This document shows positions 43,374 through 51,724 of a stretch of DNA of 64,000 nt, in pieces. The notes under the pieces are model-generated. The model did not search any database and was not told the origin of the DNA. It worked only from the letters and a program-made list of their open reading frames with translations. The translations under genes were made by a program, and so were the position numbers. The first letter of the stretch is position 1. Each line of letters starts with the position of its first letter. Source of the stretch: Bacteroidota bacterium (lineage in GTDB: Bacteria; Bacteroidota; Bacteroidia; Bacteroidales; Dysgonomonadaceae). Location of the stretch: the NCBI GenBank assembly GCA_023388315.1, contig JAEWGM010000011.1, positions 1 to 64,000 on the forward strand, written 5' to 3'.

Positions 43374-43880
43374 ATGAAATCAGTTGCAATAATTTACGGT
43401 TCAAGCACCACCAATACAAAAACGGTAGCGGAGAAAATCGCGGAAAGGCTATCGGATTATAATCCCACATTAGTAGATATTTATGACGGCGAAGAAGACG
43501 CTTTTCTCACACACGATGTGTTGATACTCGGCATTTCCACTTGGGGAGTGAAAGATTTACAAGACGACTGGTCTGATTTCTATAGCACATTGGAAAAGTT
43601 GGACTTAACGGGTAAAACCGTTGCCCTGTTCGGATTGGGCGATTGCTTTATCTATCCCGACTCTTTTGTGGACGCGATGGGCATTTTATACGAAACCGTT
43701 TCACAAAAAGGGTGCCGTATTGTTGGGCAAGTGTCGCCCGAAGGATATGATTTCGATTATTCGCGAGCGTTGGTAGATGATGTTTTTGTCGGCCTTCCCA
43801 TTGATGAAGACAACGAGGCGGAGTTAACAGACGAGCGCATTGATAACTGGCTGGAATCCCTTAAACAATATCTCGATTGA
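43374..43880 (+). CDS. fldA: Flavodoxin
   Basis: A 168-residue FMN electron carrier. The phosphate-binding loop is YGSSTTNTKTVAEKIA, and STWGVKDLQDDW and FGLGDCFIYPDSFVDAMG are FMN and long-chain flavodoxin landmarks. It has its own promoter and a strong terminator, so it is independent of the glycan genes on both sides. Confidence 0.93.
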   Translation: MKSVAIIYGSSTTNTKTVAEKIAERLSDYNPTLVDIYDGEEDAFLTHDVLILGISTWGVKDLQDDWSDFYSTLEKLDLTGKTVALFGLGDCFIYPDSFVDAMGILYETVSQKGCRIVGQVSPEGYDFDYSRALVDDVFVGLPIDEDNEAELTDERIDNWLESLKQYLD

Positions 43881-43881
43881 G

Positions 43882-43923
43882 AAATAAGCTCCGTCAACAA
43901 TTTGTGACGGAGCTTATTTTTTT
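43882..43923 (+). terminator. Intrinsic terminator after flavodoxin
   Basis: AAATAAGCTCCGTCA and TGACGGAGCTTATTT pair around a short loop and are followed by a T-run. The stem is about 14 bp. Confidence 0.9.
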
Positions 43924-43994
43924 AATCTCGTTCATTAGAGATTAAATCAATTATTATACTATATGTCTAATTTTCAGCACACTTATACCTGAAA

Positions 43995-44170
43995 GGTAAT
44001 ATTTTCATAACCGTCCCGAAAGTCGGGACGGTGGGAATAGCACATAGTAACCCGACCCGAAGTGGTCGAACTATTAAAGTACCGCCTTCCAGGCGGATTA
44101 TTGAGTGAATATTCCTACCGTAAGCTGCTCCGCCAGCCGGCGAATTGCATACGGTTATGAAAATATTACC
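43995..44170. repeat. Inverted-repeat element with internal mini-hairpins
   Basis: The 20-bp arms at 43995-44014 and 44151-44170 are perfect inverted copies (GGTAATATTTTC... and its complement). Inside lie smaller palindromes, for example CCGTCCCG/CGGGACGG and CCGCCTTCCAGGCGG. No ORF is supported. The rest of 43924-44573 holds further repeat pieces, including the copy at 44189-44215. Confidence 0.75.
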
Positions 44171-44188
44171 CTTCGGGTAAAATTGATT

Positions 44189-44215
44189 AGATGTTTCACT
44201 GCGTTCAACATGACA
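44189..44215 (-). repeat. 27-nt repeat, inverted copy left of the GH13 gene
   Basis: Its reverse complement matches 46098-46124 at 25 of 27 positions (core TTGAACGCAGTGAAA). The two copies flank the GH13 gene at 44574-45938 in opposite orientation. Confidence 0.65.
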
Positions 44216-44452
44216 AAATGAAACACAGGCTGAAAGCCTACCATAAAGTAGCGTAGGGCAACGCCCTACGAATTCTTGCAACATATAAGCTAAGCTCTGT
44301 AGGAGCGCAAGAAAATCTTTCGTGCTAACAGCGAAGGTAGAAAAGCAAACGGCCTTATTCTTTCTAACCCTACAGTTTTTGCTTCTTAGTGCCTTCGCGT
44401 CTTAGTGGCTACCATTTTTGCCTCAAATCCACGAAGAAACAAAACATTGCTT

Positions 44453-44545
44453 AAACTGGGCTTACAGCCCGTCAGATCGCATGTTTAACCCGAGTCCCAA
44501 CGCGTTGCATTGGGCTGAATTAGCTCGGGCTTTCAGCCCGATTAA
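44453..44545 (+). repeat. REP-like palindromic repeat, copy B
   Basis: It holds GGGCTTACAGCCC, then the block CCCAACGCGTTGCATTGG (44496 onward) and CGGGCTTTCAGCCCGA (44526-44541), spaced exactly as in copy A at 40796-40841 and in the same orientation. Confidence 0.8.
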
Positions 44546-44573
44546 CTGCCCTGTCTCACTCAGAAAACAACCT

Positions 44574-45938
44574 TTATTTCTTATAAAAAATTCGGTATTC
44601 CCACGGTTGTAATTCCCATTCGGTGGCAGCAGCCGGTTCCTCCTCATTATTAAGGCCTGAAAAACCGATTCCCGGCACTTCTTCCGAGAACGAAACCTCA
44701 ACCACATCTTTGCTTAAATTAAATACCGAAACAACTTCGTTTCCATCTTTCACCCGCCTGAACGAGAAAATTTTCTGCGGCTGGTTGTTTTCAATTTCGG
44801 TGAATGTGCCTCCCCTGTTTTGTGAAAGCAATGCCGGATTGGCCTTTTTAAACGCGTTCATAGAAGCGTAAAAATCGGTGAAGTTGGCCTTGTCTTCCCA
44901 CACGATGCTGTCTTTTTCAAAGAACGCCAACCTTCTGTCGAGTCCTACTTCCTGCCCGTTGTAAATCAATGGCATTCCGGGCAAAACGTACGTTAACGCG
45001 GCGAAGGCTTCATGCGCGTCACCCATTCGTTCGAATTCCGTGCCGTTCCAAGAGTTTTCATCGTGGTTGGAAGTGAAGTACATGGGGATGGCTTCCGGCG
45101 CGAAACGTTCGTTCATCCGCTTTAACGATAAGCGCAACGAGTCCACATTTTCTTTTCCTTGCGCCACCATATTCATTTTGTGATGAAAATCCCACGCGTA
45201 ATAGGCATCGAAAATGCCGTTGTCGTTCAACTCAGGTTTTTCCGCCTCGGCAAGCATAAAGATATCCGGTTTCAATGTTTTCAACGAATCGGTTACTGTT
45301 TTCCAAAAATCGGTAGGTACTTCGCCCGCCACATCGCAACGGAAGCCGTCGATATCCGCTTCGCGCACCCAGAATAGCATCGCGTCCATCATCGCCGCGC
45401 GCATATCGGCGTTTTCATAATCCACCGGGCCAATATCCGTCCAGTCATACATAATGGTGATGTTACCCAAACTGTCGCGCTTATACCAATCGGGGTGCTC
45501 ATCTACCCAAACAGCATCGCGCGATGTGTGGTTGCCCACCCAATCCAAAATCACTTTCATTCCCAATTGATGTGCTTGTTGCACCACATTTTTGAAATCG
45601 TCTAAGGTGCCGAACTCGGCATTCACTTCTTTGTAATCTTTGATGGAGTAATAGCTGCCCAGTGTGCCTTTTCGGTCTTTTTCGCCAATGGTTTGAATGG
45701 GCATAAACCACAAAATATCCACACCCAACTCATTCAATCGGGGAAGGTGTTCCGCAAACGCGTTAAATGTACCCTCGTTGGTGAATTGTCGGGTGTTTAC
45801 TTCATAAATCACGGCATCGTACACCCATTTCGGACGCGCCGCAGTTTCAACCTGCGATTGTGTTTGCTGCTCTTTTTGCCTGTTTCCGCAAGAGACAAGC
45901 GAAAAAGCCAGCATTAGAAATAAAAATAACTTCTTCAT
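44574..45938 (-). CDS. GH13 alpha-amylase lipoprotein
   Basis: A 454-residue lipoprotein (LVSC, then GNRQKE). The GH13 barrel begins at WVYDAVIYEVNTRQFTNEGT. Catalytic residues: D202 (IDGFRCDVAGE), E231 (MLAEAEK), D293 (TSNHDENSW). A short C-terminal beta domain ends the protein. It lacks the N-terminal modules of the other two GH13 enzymes here, so it is the minimal form. It lies downstream of the MFS transporter gene on the same strand, separated by a 357-nt gap with repeats. Confidence 0.92.
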   Translation of the reverse strand: MKKLFLFLMLAFSLVSCGNRQKEQQTQSQVETAARPKWVYDAVIYEVNTRQFTNEGTFNAFAEHLPRLNELGVDILWFMPIQTIGEKDRKGTLGSYYSIKDYKEVNAEFGTLDDFKNVVQQAHQLGMKVILDWVGNHTSRDAVWVDEHPDWYKRDSLGNITIMYDWTDIGPVDYENADMRAAMMDAMLFWVREADIDGFRCDVAGEVPTDFWKTVTDSLKTLKPDIFMLAEAEKPELNDNGIFDAYYAWDFHHKMNMVAQGKENVDSLRLSLKRMNERFAPEAIPMYFTSNHDENSWNGTEFERMGDAHEAFAALTYVLPGMPLIYNGQEVGLDRRLAFFEKDSIVWEDKANFTDFYASMNAFKKANPALLSQNRGGTFTEIENNQPQKIFSFRRVKDGNEVVSVFNLSKDVVEVSFSEEVPGIGFSGLNNEEEPAAATEWELQPWEYRIFYKK

Positions 45939-46295
45939 TTTTATATTTTTAAATTGATTGATTAAAATGACGGATTATCTTTATACACTCCGTTTTTCAA
46001 GAGACAGATAAAGAAAATCTTATTGTATTGGGTTTAGTCCTAAGAATCATGGCTAAAGCCTTTTTTGGACTTCTTTTGACTCTCCGCTTTAACACTCTGT
46101 CATATTGAACGCAGTGAAATATCTAATTTGTGAAAACAGTAGATCCTTCACTTCGCTAAAACTTCGTTCTGGATGACAAACTCACAGTTAATTCTGTTTT
46201 TCACACCCTCTAAAAAGCGGGAGTTATTAACCCGCAAAGAGTTATCTCAACAGCTCGAATTTCAGCCCCTATATTTGCAGGACTTCAACAGCCAC
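45939..46295. other. Gene-free region with repeat copy
   Basis: No gene is supported. It contains the repeat at 46098-46124, a related segment around TTCACTTCGCTAAAACTTCG (about 46149-46168) and an isolated TATATTTG at 46270 that has no gene ahead of it. No clear terminator is seen. Confidence 0.5.
46098..46124 (+). repeat. 27-nt repeat, direct copy right of the GH13 gene
   Basis: Two differences from the reverse complement of 44189-44215. Such TCAT-TTGAACGCAGTGAAA-ATCT blocks look like members of a scattered intergenic family. Confidence 0.65.
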
Positions 46296-47816
46296 CTAAC
46301 TCCTTTTCAACGCATATACATCATCTCGGTCTTGCACAATAAACACCGATAACGCGCCTAAAATAAGCGAACATCCCGCCAACACCAGCGTATAAATCAC
46401 TTGTCCGCCAAAAACTTCTTTGGTAATAAAACCCAAAATGCTGGCGGCAAGAATTTGGGGAATCACAATAAAGAAGTTGAAGATTCCCATATACGTGCCC
46501 ATTTTATCAGCCGGCAAGGAGCCTGTGAGAATCGCATACGGCATGGAAAGGATGCTTCCCCAGGCGAATCCCACGCCAACCATCGGCACAAGAAGCAAGT
46601 TGGGGTCTTTGATAAAGAACAACGACACAAACGCCAATCCGCCCAAAGCGAGTGCGAGAGAGTGCGTTGCTTTTCTGCCAATTTGCTTGGCAATAAGCGG
46701 CAACAAAAACGCCGATACCGCCGACACACCGTTATAAACGGCAAAGAGCACACCCACCCAATTGGCGCCCAAATTATAGAGCTCCGATGAAGAATCGGTG
46801 GTACCGTAAATGTGTTGCGTAATGGCGGGTGTTGTATAAATCCACATCGCGTAAAAAGCGAGCCACGAAAAGAACTGAACCACCGCCAGTTGCCCCATGG
46901 TTTTGGGCATATGCAACAAGTCGTTCATTATGCCGACCATCCCTTTGGGATCGGGCGTTTTTTTCGAAATAAACGCCGACATCAGCAACACAATGCCAAA
47001 CACCAACAGCAAACCCGAAACAATATACAACTGGGCCTCAAGCCTCAAATAGAAAATCAAGAGCGTAACCAAAAGCCCTGCCAATGTCCAATACATGCCA
47101 CGTTTCATAAAATCGGACGATGTAACCGGAGGTTTTACCTTAGCGATGATGCCCGTTCTTTCTTCCTGTTCCTGTTCAAATGCGGCTAGTTCTTCGGGAG
47201 AATATTCTTCTGACGTAAACACCGTGTACATCACCGATGCCAACAATACCACCCCACCAATATAAAACGACAATTTTACCGATTGCGGAATCACGCCTTC
47301 CGGCGCCGTGTTCGATACACCAAACCAATTGGTTAACACATACGGCAACAGCGATGCGATAACCGCACCCGCGCCGATGAAGAAACTTTGCATGGCAAAC
47401 CCCATGGTGCGTTGTTCGGTGGGCAAATTATCGCCCACAAACGCCCTAAAAGGCTCCATAGAAATATTAATGGAAGCGTCCATAATCCACAGCATGCCGG
47501 CTGCCACCCACAGCGCGGGCGAATTGGGCATAATGAACAACGCCAGCGTGGTGAAAACAGCCCCAATCATAAAATAAGGACGGCGGCGGCCGAACCTGTT
47601 CCACGTTTTATCGCTCAAATGGCCGATAATGGGCTGAACAATAAGCCCAGTAAGCGGCGCGGCTATCCAAAGAATGGGAATATCTTCCACCCTGGCGCCG
47701 AGGGTTTCAAAAATGCGGCTCACATTGGCGTTTTGCAGCGCGAAGCCGAATTGAATGCCGAGAAATCCGAAACTCATGTTCCAAATATCCCAAAAGGAGA
47801 GGTGTTTCTTTTTCAT
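46296..47816 (-). CDS. MFS sugar transporter (SLC45/GPH-like, probable maltose uptake)
   Basis: A 506-residue inner membrane protein with about 12 helices and a long central loop (EEYSPEELAAFEQEQEERTG). The opening SFWDIWNMSFGFLGIQFGFA and the loop GHLSDKTWNRFGRRRPYFMI are typical of SLC45-like sugar-proton symporters found in Bacteroidota sus-type loci. Maltose or malto-oligosaccharides are the likely substrates by context. The gene has a LacI-type operator upstream and lies 141 nt after the LacI gene. Confidence 0.87.
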   Translation of the reverse strand: MKKKHLSFWDIWNMSFGFLGIQFGFALQNANVSRIFETLGARVEDIPILWIAAPLTGLIVQPIIGHLSDKTWNRFGRRRPYFMIGAVFTTLALFIMPNSPALWVAAGMLWIMDASINISMEPFRAFVGDNLPTEQRTMGFAMQSFFIGAGAVIASLLPYVLTNWFGVSNTAPEGVIPQSVKLSFYIGGVVLLASVMYTVFTSEEYSPEELAAFEQEQEERTGIIAKVKPPVTSSDFMKRGMYWTLAGLLVTLLIFYLRLEAQLYIVSGLLLVFGIVLLMSAFISKKTPDPKGMVGIMNDLLHMPKTMGQLAVVQFFSWLAFYAMWIYTTPAITQHIYGTTDSSSELYNLGANWVGVLFAVYNGVSAVSAFLLPLIAKQIGRKATHSLALALGGLAFVSLFFIKDPNLLLVPMVGVGFAWGSILSMPYAILTGSLPADKMGTYMGIFNFFIVIPQILAASILGFITKEVFGGQVIYTLVLAGCSLILGALSVFIVQDRDDVYALKRS

Positions 47817-47854
47817 GAAAAATGCTTTTCGTGTGATTTATTTTGCTTAGAGCG

Positions 47855-47862
47855 CAAATATA
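47855..47862 (-). promoter_or_regulatory. Promoter -7 box of the MFS transporter gene
   Basis: The minus strand reads TATATTTG, matching TAnnTTTG. There is no -33 TTG at the normal distance, the same defect as at the susC promoter. Confidence 0.65.
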
Positions 47863-47916
47863 CAACCATTTAAACCGATTGTTCAGTAAGTTTTACAGAA
47901 ACAGGGAGAATTGTTA

Positions 47917-47930
47917 TGCAATCGTATGCA
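47917..47930 (-). promoter_or_regulatory. LacI-type operator upstream of the MFS gene
   Basis: TGCAATCGTATGCA on the plus strand differs at one base from the operator at 29973-29986; the following TAG is shared too. It ends 54 nt upstream of the -7 box, the same distance as before susC. Confidence 0.75.
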
Positions 47931-47957
47931 TAGGGTGCGTATATTTACGTAAACGGC

Positions 47958-48971
47958 TCATTTTGTGGAATCTCTAACCACCAATTCCGTTTTAATCAGG
48001 CGGCTCACGATGCCTTTTTTGGTTTCTTTTCCTTCGATGCGGTTGATTAGCAAACGAGCGGCCACTTTCCCCATCTCAAAACCGTGCTGGTCAACGGACG
48101 TGAGCGATGGGTCTATTACTTCGGTAATGTAACCGTTGGTAAATCCGCAAACCGAAATATCGTCCGGCACTTTAAACCCGGCCGATTTTACAATTTGTAC
48201 ACAATAAGCCGCCACTTCATCGTTAATGCAAAAGAAAGCATCAGGTATCGGGTTATATTTCAGCATTTCAGGCACAATTTGCCTTACCAATTCGGTAGTG
48301 TCGCACACTTTTATCCACTCTTTATTCACTTTCAGTTTGTGTTTTCGCAAAGCGTCTTCATATCCCATTCGCCGGTTATTGGAGATGGGCAACGTTTTGG
48401 GGGCACCCAAAAAGGCGATATGGCGACAGCCGCGGCTTGCCATATAATCCACGGCGTGAAATGCGCCGGCGTAATCATCCACCACTACTTTGTCGGTATT
48501 GATGCCCGTGCAAATGCGGTCGAAGAAAACCAAGTGCACATTGTTATCGATGATTTCCTGAAAATGATCGAATTTTTCGGTAAATTTAGACTGCGATGCC
48601 AATATGCCACACACGCGCGCTTCCAGTAGAGTTTTCACGCTATTCACTTCTCTTTCGTAGCTTTCGCCCGAATGGCAAAATATTAAATTATAACCCTCTT
48701 TTTCAGCCTCTTCTTGAATTCCGGCCAGCACGGTGGAGAAAAAATAATGCACAATTTCCGGCACAATCACGCCAATGGTGTTGTTTCGGTTTGTGCGCAA
48801 CTGCATAGCAAGCGTATTGGGTTTGTATTTATGGTCTTTGGCGTATTTTTGCACAAGCCGCTTGGTTTCATCGCTAATGGCAGGATGATTTTTTATCGCT
48901 CGCGATACCGTAGAGGGCGAGAGATTCAGCGCTTTGGCAATATCTTTAAGGGTAATATGCCGTTTCTCCAT
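47958..48971 (-). CDS. LacI-family transcriptional regulator
   Basis: A 337-residue regulator. The HTH reads TLKDIAKALNLSPSTVSRAI then KNHPAISDETKRLV, followed by the hinge helix region NTLAMQLRTNRNNTIGV and a periplasmic-binding-protein-type ligand domain. It is encoded at the end of the glycan locus, 27 nt downstream of the operator at 47917-47930. A -7 box TATTTTTG lies on the minus strand at 49007-49000. It probably binds a sugar and controls both operators. The ligand is unknown, with maltose-related sugars the first guess. Confidence 0.92.
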   Translation of the reverse strand: MEKRHITLKDIAKALNLSPSTVSRAIKNHPAISDETKRLVQKYAKDHKYKPNTLAMQLRTNRNNTIGVIVPEIVHYFFSTVLAGIQEEAEKEGYNLIFCHSGESYEREVNSVKTLLEARVCGILASQSKFTEKFDHFQEIIDNNVHLVFFDRICTGINTDKVVVDDYAGAFHAVDYMASRGCRHIAFLGAPKTLPISNNRRMGYEDALRKHKLKVNKEWIKVCDTTELVRQIVPEMLKYNPIPDAFFCINDEVAAYCVQIVKSAGFKVPDDISVCGFTNGYITEVIDPSLTSVDQHGFEMGKVAARLLINRIEGKETKKGIVSRLIKTELVVRDSTK

Positions 48972-49007
48972 TTTTTTCTTGGGTTATTGCTTATGTGCTC
49001 AAAAATA

Positions 49008-49312
49008 GATAAAAAAAACTAAAATGCCTAACAAAATAAAATAAATGCATATCCGTATAGGTTGTCTTTTGAAAGCGAGCTCACCCGTGGTTAATTCTTC
49101 AAAGAATGCATCAGACGGGCTTGGAGCCGTCAGATGCTATCGATAAACCAAAAATTATTATAGGATAAGATACAGATTATGGTCCATTCTCGTCAATCCC
49201 CCTTACTCCCCCTTCGCCAAGGGGGAAATACGCGTCATCGGTCACACGCCTTCAGTCATACGTCTTTTCAGGATTTTACCTGATTGGATGGCGAAAATAC
49301 CAATAAAATTCC
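49008..49312. other. Gene-free region with palindromes
   Basis: It holds the interspersed hairpin at 49108-49137 and a C-run/G-run hairpin CCCCCTT CGCC AAGGGGG (49208-49225). No ORF is supported. The ADI-like gene's -7 box TATTTTTG lies at 49313-49320. Confidence 0.5.
49108..49137. repeat. Short interspersed palindrome, copy 2
   Basis: GCATCAGACGG and CCGTCAGATGC pair except for one A-A mismatch. It matches the element at 5860-5889 in arm sequence, loop size and mismatch position. Confidence 0.6.
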
Positions 49313-49320
49313 TATTTTTG
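49313..49320 (+). promoter_or_regulatory. Promoter -7 box of the ADI-like gene
   Basis: TATTTTTG fits TAnnTTTG and lies 24 nt before the ATG at 49345. Confidence 0.55.
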
Positions 49321-49344
49321 CATCATCTATTTAACTTTACTATT

Positions 49345-50619
49345 ATGATTACTGAAGAAATTCTTGACCTTAACGTTCAATCCGAAACCGGGAAACTGGA
49401 AGCCGTGTTAATGCATTATCCCGGCGCCGAGGTGGAGAACATGACACCCAAACACGCTCAACGAGCACTTTACAGCGACATCCTGAATCTTTCTATCGCG
49501 CAAAAAGAATACGATCAAATTTTTGGTGTGCTCAAAAAAACATCGCGCGTGTATGAAGTAATGGACTTGCTCACACAGCTTTTGAAAAGAGAAGATTTAA
49601 AAAGCGCGTTGGTGCAAAAAATATGCGAAACGGAACAGGTGCTGAATTATGTGGATTATTTAATGGATTTATCGGCACCCGCGTTGGCAAAAATATTAAT
49701 TGAGGGGCTGCCCATTCAAATAAATACGCTCACCGACTTCCTGCGCGAGGAATATTACGCGTTAAAACCGCTTTATAATTTCTATTTCACTCGCGACTCA
49801 TCGGCCATCATTGGCAATAACGCCGTGGTGTGCAAAATGGCCAACTCAGTGCGGCTGCGGGAATCACTCATAATGGACGCTATTTTTAAAAGCGGCTTGT
49901 TCTTTCAATCCAATGTGATGAATACGTATGAGCTATCACAAAACCATCCCAGTGTGGTGGTGGAAGGCGGCGATTTGCTCGTAGCAAGAGAAGATATCCT
50001 GTTAATTGGCAACGGTGCTCGAACCAGCACACAAGCCATTGACATGATTGTACGCCAACTGTGCGCCAAAGACAAAGGGTTGAAACACGTGATTGTGCAG
50101 CAATTGCCCGAAGAACCTGAATCGTTCATCCACTTGGATATGGTGTTTACATTCCTCAGCCAAAACAAAGCCATGGTGTATAAACCGCTTATTATGGACA
50201 GTTCGCCCTATCAAACCGTTTATATGAAAATTGATAACGGGAAAGTGTCCAAAATATCATCGGTAAACAACATATTAAGCATTTTGAAGAAATTGGATAT
50301 GGAAGTGGAACCGATTATTTGCGGCGGCAAAGCCGACGATTGGGATCAAGAACGCGAACAGTGGCACAGCGGCGCCAACTTTTTTGCCGTTGAGCCGGGC
50401 AAAGTGCTTTCCTACGCGCGCAATATTCACACGCTGGAAGAACTGAACAAGAACGGTTTCGACATTGCCACGGCGTGGGATGTGATTGATGGCAAATTCA
50501 ATATTGACAGCTCAAAAAACTGTGTCATTACCATTGATGGATCGGAGCTCCCGCGCGGAGGCGGCGGCCCACGATGTATGACCATGCCGTTGAGGCGCTT
50601 TGCCTTCTCGATCGCATAA
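49345..50619 (+). CDS. Arginine deiminase-family protein
   Basis: A 424-residue amidinotransferase-fold protein. Residues of the ADI active site are present: FTRDSS (D151), EGGD (E207, D210), FIHLDMVF (H263) and the catalytic C411 in GGGGPRCMTMPLRR. Arginine deiminase makes citrulline and ammonia. No ornithine transcarbamylase, carbamate kinase or antiporter gene is nearby, so a role in the fermentative arginine pathway is not shown. The ATG at 49345 is chosen over an upstream one 19 codons earlier, since it follows a promoter and matches the family start. Confidence 0.87.
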   Translation: MITEEILDLNVQSETGKLEAVLMHYPGAEVENMTPKHAQRALYSDILNLSIAQKEYDQIFGVLKKTSRVYEVMDLLTQLLKREDLKSALVQKICETEQVLNYVDYLMDLSAPALAKILIEGLPIQINTLTDFLREEYYALKPLYNFYFTRDSSAIIGNNAVVCKMANSVRLRESLIMDAIFKSGLFFQSNVMNTYELSQNHPSVVVEGGDLLVAREDILLIGNGARTSTQAIDMIVRQLCAKDKGLKHVIVQQLPEEPESFIHLDMVFTFLSQNKAMVYKPLIMDSSPYQTVYMKIDNGKVSKISSVNNILSILKKLDMEVEPIICGGKADDWDQEREQWHSGANFFAVEPGKVLSYARNIHTLEELNKNGFDIATAWDVIDGKFNIDSSKNCVITIDGSELPRGGGGPRCMTMPLRRFAFSIA

Positions 50620-50670
50620 GCTCAAACTGCCTGATTGCAAGTGATCGGGCGGGCAACACACCCTTTTGGC

Positions 50671-51324
50671 CTACCATAATTTCAATGTTAAGCCAAACGT
50701 GAACGGCGCTTCTTGCGTGCCAAACACATTCTCGTGGTGGTTCACGGCACGGGTGAGCTTCAACGTTGAAATGCCCACCCAGGGCATTACGCGTATGAAT
50801 TCGTCCACTTTAAAATCGGCTCCCAGCCGGGCAGTGTAAAAGAACCGGTTCTTAACGGTGGCGGTTCGCTCGTTTTCTGTGTTGAGGTTATCCAAGTTGG
50901 TGCTCCACGTTTTCGCCGTGAGGTTGGCAAAAGAAAATTCGTTGTCCAGCACAATATATGCCTTGTCTTCTCCCTCTATAAGCGGATACATAAATTTATA
51001 AGCCAAGCCGTAAGAAAACAGCGCCACTTCATAATCGTCGGAAATTTCCAACGGCCACACACCGGGCACGTACCGCACCAGTTCCGAAAAATATATCCCC
51101 GCATAAGATATTCTGGGCTCAATGCCCGACCACCACCGGGGAAAAACAACCTCATACCCCGCGCTTGCCATCACTCCGCCGTTGGTGGGGTCTCCCATAA
51201 ACATGCCAATTCCGCCGGCGCCCAACGTGAGGGCGCCATCGCAACAACCCGGTTGTTTTTGCGCCTTGGCAGACAGTGAAAGAACAACGGCAAGAAATAA
51301 AATGGTGAGTGCTTTGTGAGTCAT
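50671..51324 (-). CDS. Outer membrane beta-barrel-like protein
   Basis: A 217-residue exported protein with a signal peptide (VVLSLSAKAQ). Alternating strands with aromatic residues (GGVMASAGYEVVFPRWWSGI, FTFGLTLKLW at the C terminus ending in Trp) suggest a small outer membrane barrel. A pair of adjacent cysteines (GCCDG) follows the signal peptide. No known family could be assigned. It converges with the ADI-like gene. Confidence 0.6.
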   Translation of the reverse strand: MTHKALTILFLAVVLSLSAKAQKQPGCCDGALTLGAGGIGMFMGDPTNGGVMASAGYEVVFPRWWSGIEPRISYAGIYFSELVRYVPGVWPLEISDDYEVALFSYGLAYKFMYPLIEGEDKAYIVLDNEFSFANLTAKTWSTNLDNLNTENERTATVKNRFFYTARLGADFKVDEFIRVMPWVGISTLKLTRAVNHHENVFGTQEAPFTFGLTLKLW

Positions 51325-51486
51325 TTACGGGTTATTTTAAGGGTTACTGTATTATTAAGACGCGGATTACGGCAAAATCCCTCATTCCGCATTATTTAAA
51401 ATGTATCACTACTGACCGACAAAAGAGTTTACCAAATGTTTTTAGGGGAACGCTTACAGCGTTTTTTCGTTATTTTCGTCTGTTGC

Positions 51487-51506
51487 CCCCCAATTAAAAT
51501 TGGGGG
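51487..51506. repeat. Palindrome CCCCCAATT-AA-AATTGGGGG
   Basis: A perfect 9-bp inverted repeat around AA. It resembles the C-run/G-run hairpin at 49208-49225 and may be a scattered intergenic repeat. T-runs are absent, so termination is doubtful. Confidence 0.5.
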
Positions 51507-51543
51507 TTATGCACAGGATTGTCCTACGGACAAATTTTAGTCG

Positions 51544-51724
51544 GTGAATAGTAAAAAAACAACTAAACTTATATTCAATAGAATCCTTTTCATTTTTGTT
51601 TGTATTTGGTATCGTTCTAATAAATCCTTTAGTAGCTACTGCTGTGAAACAGTGGCTACTTGAAGATTATCTTAAAAGGATATTCCCAAGTCAAGAGACA
51701 AACCAACCGTATGAAAAGTTTTAA
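51544..51724 (+). pseudogene. Possible frameshifted small membrane protein gene
   Basis: A GTG at 51544 opens a frame reading as VNSKKTTKLIFNRILFIFV. A second frame covers FVFGIVLINPLVATAVKQWL and LEDYLKRIFP and stops at 51722-51724. Joining them needs one frame change near a T-rich tract around 51590-51610. The joined product would have one membrane helix and a charged tail. This is a weak reading of a 607-nt gap that is otherwise without genes. Confidence 0.25.

Noticed and set aside
46270..46277. TATATTTG on the plus strand as a promoter
   Set aside because: No -33 element and no plus-strand gene follow; it points into the antisense of the MFS gene.
49042..49058. ATGCATATCCGTATAGG as a third LacI operator before the regulator gene
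   Set aside because: It shares only fragments with the two clear operators, lacks the symmetric half-sites and does not keep the 54-nt spacing.
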